Assembly (NCBI GenBank): GCA_002373595.1
Contig: DFKT01000010.1
Span: 1-24,145 of the forward strand
Source of the DNA: Lachnospiraceae bacterium UBA3638
Lineage (GTDB): Bacteria; Bacillota; Clostridia; Lachnospirales; Lachnospiraceae
DNA: 24,145 bases
Direction of reading: 5' to 3'
Notes under the pieces: model-generated
Seen by the model: the letters and a program-made list of their open reading frames with translations, nothing else
Database searches by the model: none
Told to the model about the DNA's origin: nothing
Made by a program: the position numbers and the translations under genes
Part shown: positions 22,426 to 24,145 of the stretch, one piece after another
Numbering within the stretch: the first letter of the stretch is position 1
Layout of the letters: every line of letters starts with the position of its first letter

Positions 22426-22716
22426 ATGAAAAAATTTGGAAAGTTTCTTCTTGGTACGACACTTGTTGCAGCCGCAGCAGCTGCAGTAGCATATTATTAC
22501 AATCAGTCTAAGGAGGATGAACCCATCTCTCTCGACGACGATGATGACGATGATGACTCATCCGAGAGGAGCTACACCTCCCTGACCCCCGATAAGGAGG
22601 ACAACTTCACTCCCCTCTCGGAGACAGTAAAGGATGTGGCTAAGGAAGCCGCAGAGACCGTCGAGGAATTCTTTGATGAGGATGACGAGGATGTCTCCGC
22701 CAAAGAGATCAAATAA
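22426..22716 (+). CDS. Small membrane-anchored acidic protein
   Basis: A 96-aa protein that I do not recognise as a named family. Residues 1-5 are basic (MKKFG) and 7-25 form one hydrophobic segment (LLGTTLVAAAAAAVAYYY), either an uncleaved N-terminal anchor or a signal peptide; no lipobox cysteine is present. The rest is strongly acidic, with a run of eight Asp at 37-44 and an Asp/Glu-rich tail (EFFDEDDEDVSAKEI) after an amphipathic helix (SETVKDVAKEAAETVEEFF). The ribosome site GAAAGGAG lies 8 bases before ATG 22426. A clear terminator follows 26 bases after the stop. The sequence supports a coding gene by start, composition and terminator, but not a function. Confidence 0.75.
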   Translation: MKKFGKFLLGTTLVAAAAAAVAYYYNQSKEDEPISLDDDDDDDDSSERSYTSLTPDKEDNFTPLSETVKDVAKEAAETVEEFFDEDDEDVSAKEIK

Positions 22717-22742
22717 CCTCAGATAACAGCTTTGATAATACA

Positions 22743-22772
22743 GAAACGGCACCCGAGGGTGCCGTTTCTTTT
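22743..22772 (+). terminator. Rho-independent terminator after the small anchored protein
   Basis: GAAACGGCACC/GGTGCCGTTTC, an 11-bp perfect stem with tetraloop CGAG (22743-22768), followed by TTTT then ATT on the plus strand. On the minus strand the stem is the same but the following run is poor (TGTATTATC), so any action on the convergent DUF2225 transcript would be weaker. Confidence 0.9.
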
Positions 22773-22777
22773 ATTGT

Positions 22778-22795
22778 CGGCGCTTTACGGCGCCG
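22778..22795 (-). other. GC hairpin downstream of the DUF2225 gene
   Basis: CGGCGC/GCGCCG (22778-22783 with 22790-22795) with a 6-base loop, 17 bases after the DUF2225 stop codon. There is no U run on either strand. With the neighbouring terminator it forms a two-hairpin convergent transcript end. Confidence 0.5.
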
Positions 22796-22811
22796 GAATC
22801 TTCGTACCGCG

Positions 22812-23672
22812 TCAGGTTCCGGCGGCTTTCTTTGCTGCCACGATCTCGTCCTTAAGGTCTCTCGCCTTATCCTTGATACGCGAATTTGCTCCGGGCGAAG
22901 TAAGGAGTGCCTGTACCATCTTGGCTGCCACATCGAATTCCTTGAGATGGAATGCGAGCTGTGCGAGCAGATAGTCCACAGTGGTCTGGTCCATACCGGC
23001 CATGGGGAAGCTCTCCGACTGTCTCGCCTCGATGAATCCGGTATATGCGTTTCTGAGGTACTCCTCCTCCTGTGCGGTAACGTCCTCAGCGCTCATTCCT
23101 TCGGGATACTTGTCCTTGCCCGCCTCGACAGATTCTCTGAGTGCACGGAGTACCCATGCCGTCTTTAAGCAGATATATGCTTTCTCGCTTGCTTTGGCTT
23201 TCTTTACTATCGCGCATGCAAGAGCGATCTGATATCTCTCGAGTGCCTCCTTAAAGGTATAGATCTCGTCGTTATACTTGTTGAGCTCGATATTTGCAGT
23301 GATCTGCTCCTTTATCATCTTGCACTGAGCGGGAAGGAGTGTCGTGAAATACCTTCCGAGAGCAGCATATCCGCATCTGTCGCAGAGCAGAACATCATAT
23401 TTCTCGGCAGCTATTCCGTCATACTTGGGCCTTAAGTCAAAGTCCGTTCCGATGAGTTTTGTCCTTCCGCTCTTCATGATCTTTGCGGAGAAATCCGAAT
23501 CACATACGGGACACTTATACTTTTTCTCGTATATGCAGTCGGTTTCCTGTATCTCAACCTTCTCTTTTGTGGCGGCAGCTGCCTTCTCTTTGACCTTTTC
23601 TTCCTTGCCGTAGAGATCGGCGCCGGAGAGATTGCCGAGTCCGAGTTTTTCAAATCCGGAGAAAAGTCCCAT
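22812..23672 (-). CDS. DUF2225 family protein with zinc-ribbon cysteines
   Basis: A 286-aa cytoplasmic protein of the DUF2225 type, function unknown. The N-terminal 45 residues are charged and variable. A probable zinc site follows: KCPVCDSDFSAK (Cys54, Cys57) and LLCDRCGYAALGRYF (Cys97, Cys100), separated by the family-typical RPKYDGIAAEKYDVLLC stretch. The remaining ~170 residues are helical and TPR-like (YQIALACAIVKKAKASEKAY, CLKTAWVLRALRESVEAGKD, YLLAQLAFHLKEFDVAAKMV), ending in a DEIVAAKKAAGT tail. It starts 14 bases after the glnS stop with AAAGGAAATAGGTT upstream, so it is in the glnS transcript. The role suggested by such linkage is unclear. Confidence 0.88.
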   Translation of the reverse strand: MGLFSGFEKLGLGNLSGADLYGKEEKVKEKAAAATKEKVEIQETDCIYEKKYKCPVCDSDFSAKIMKSGRTKLIGTDFDLRPKYDGIAAEKYDVLLCDRCGYAALGRYFTTLLPAQCKMIKEQITANIELNKYNDEIYTFKEALERYQIALACAIVKKAKASEKAYICLKTAWVLRALRESVEAGKDKYPEGMSAEDVTAQEEEYLRNAYTGFIEARQSESFPMAGMDQTTVDYLLAQLAFHLKEFDVAAKMVQALLTSPGANSRIKDKARDLKDEIVAAKKAAGT

Positions 23673-23686
23673 AACCTATTTCCTTT

Positions 23687-24145
23687 CTAGTCCTTCTTGA
23701 GCACAAATGAGCTCTTTAATGAAACTATCCTGTTGAATACGAGTGCATCGTCTGCCGAATCCTTGCTGTCAACAGTGAAGAATCCCTGGCGTACAAACTG
23801 GAATGAATCGCCCGGTTTCGCTCCTTTGAATTCAGGCTCAAGCTTTGCGTTCGTCATTACCGTAAGTGAGTTCGGATTGAGGTTCAGGCTTCCGTCCTCG
23901 TTGTATACGCCCTTCTCTTCGTCAATGATATTCTCATAGAGTCTGACAGTCGCATTTACTGCGGTATCCGCATATACCCAATGAATGGTTCCCTTCACTT
24001 TCCTTCCATCGGGAGCATCTCCTCCCTTGGTGGCAGGATCGTAGGTACAATGAACGACCGTCACATTTCCGTTTTCGTCCTTTTCAAAAGATGTCGCAGT
24101 CACGAAGTACGCATTCATAAGTCTTACTTCGTTTCCGGGGAAAAG
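23687..24145 (-). CDS. glnS: Glutaminyl-tRNA synthetase, C-terminal part, cut by window edge
   Basis: The last 152 residues of an enzyme that charges tRNA-Gln with glutamine. The visible part is the beta-barrel anticodon-binding region: it enters as LFPGNEVRLMNAYFVTATSF and continues with GNVTVVHCTYDPATKGGD, GRKVKGTIHWVYADTAVNAT, a long YNEDGSLNLNPNSL loop, and FQFVRQGFFTVDSKDSA before the C-terminus SSFVLKKD. These are characteristic GlnRS/GluRS-nonspecific barrel motifs, and GTIHWV with RLMNAYF favours GlnRS. The frame is open to the right edge, so an internal ATG at 24118 is not the start. The catalytic domain lies outside the window. It is followed directly by the DUF2225 gene. Confidence 0.95.
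   Translation of the reverse strand, partial: LFPGNEVRLMNAYFVTATSFEKDENGNVTVVHCTYDPATKGGDAPDGRKVKGTIHWVYADTAVNATVRLYENIIDEEKGVYNEDGSLNLNPNSLTVMTNAKLEPEFKGAKPGDSFQFVRQGFFTVDSKDSADDALVFNRIVSLKSSFVLKKD

Noticed and set aside
24116..24118. ATG at 24118 as the start of a small gene
   Set aside because: The frame is open to the window edge and the residues before it (LFPGNEVRL) continue the glutaminyl-tRNA synthetase barrel, so it is internal.

Overview
The window reads as a chromosomal segment of a butyrate-forming anaerobic Bacillota, most likely a member of the Lachnospiraceae or a close clostridial relative. The basis is a thl-crt-hbd-bcd butyryl-CoA operon, AddAB rather than RecBCD, a long-form HPF, a ThiT-type thiamine transporter behind a TPP riboswitch, strong AGGAGG ribosome-binding sites and several families (DUF4125/DUF4037, DUF6062, DUF2225) that I associate with clostridia. 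I see no rRNA, tRNA, CRISPR array, transposase or phage gene. Most genes lie on the minus strand; only thiT, a DUF6062 gene and a small membrane-anchored protein lie on the plus strand.

Layout, left to right. 1-3409: the butyryl-CoA operon read leftwards (thl, crt, hbd, bcd; bcd is cut by the window edge), with a recognisable extended -10 promoter and a strong hairpin between crt and hbd. 3547-4509: a single gene for an unrecognised 300-aa charged, cysteine-free protein with its own terminator. 4525-4776: two identical 126-bp tandem repeats, each built of three hairpins and ending in a Shine-Dalgarno sequence, wedged between that gene and hpf. 4790-5314: ribosome hibernation factor hpf. 5315-5644: an AT-rich gap with several DnaA-box-like sequences.

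5645-12026: four closely spaced leftward genes. First is a degenerate EAL-HDOD signalling protein, then a TPR-DUF4037-DUF4125 protein whose ATG directly follows the previous stop, then uxuA and uxuB, which interconvert D-fructuronate, D-mannonate and 2-keto-3-deoxygluconate in glucuronate breakdown. 12157-12900 is an SDR oxidoreductase. 12958-13590 is a TPP riboswitch and thiT on the plus strand, whose end overlaps the end of addA.

13580-21476: a DNA-repair operon read leftwards, xth (exonuclease III), addB and addA, together providing abasic-site and double-strand-end processing. 21599-22716: two plus-strand genes, a DUF6062 protein with duplicated CxxC/CxxH modules and a small acidic anchored protein, ending in a clear terminator. 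22812-24145: a DUF2225 zinc-ribbon protein downstream of the 3' part of glnS (glutaminyl-tRNA synthetase), running off the right edge.

The least explained parts are the 126-bp repeat, which carries its own ribosome-binding site and a start codon buried in a 16-bp perfect hairpin, and the TPR-DUF4037-DUF4125 protein, which keeps a nucleotidyltransferase-like GS-x11-DxD signature and is coupled to an EAL-HDOD protein. No family assignment here was checked by a database search; all rest on reading the translated sequences.
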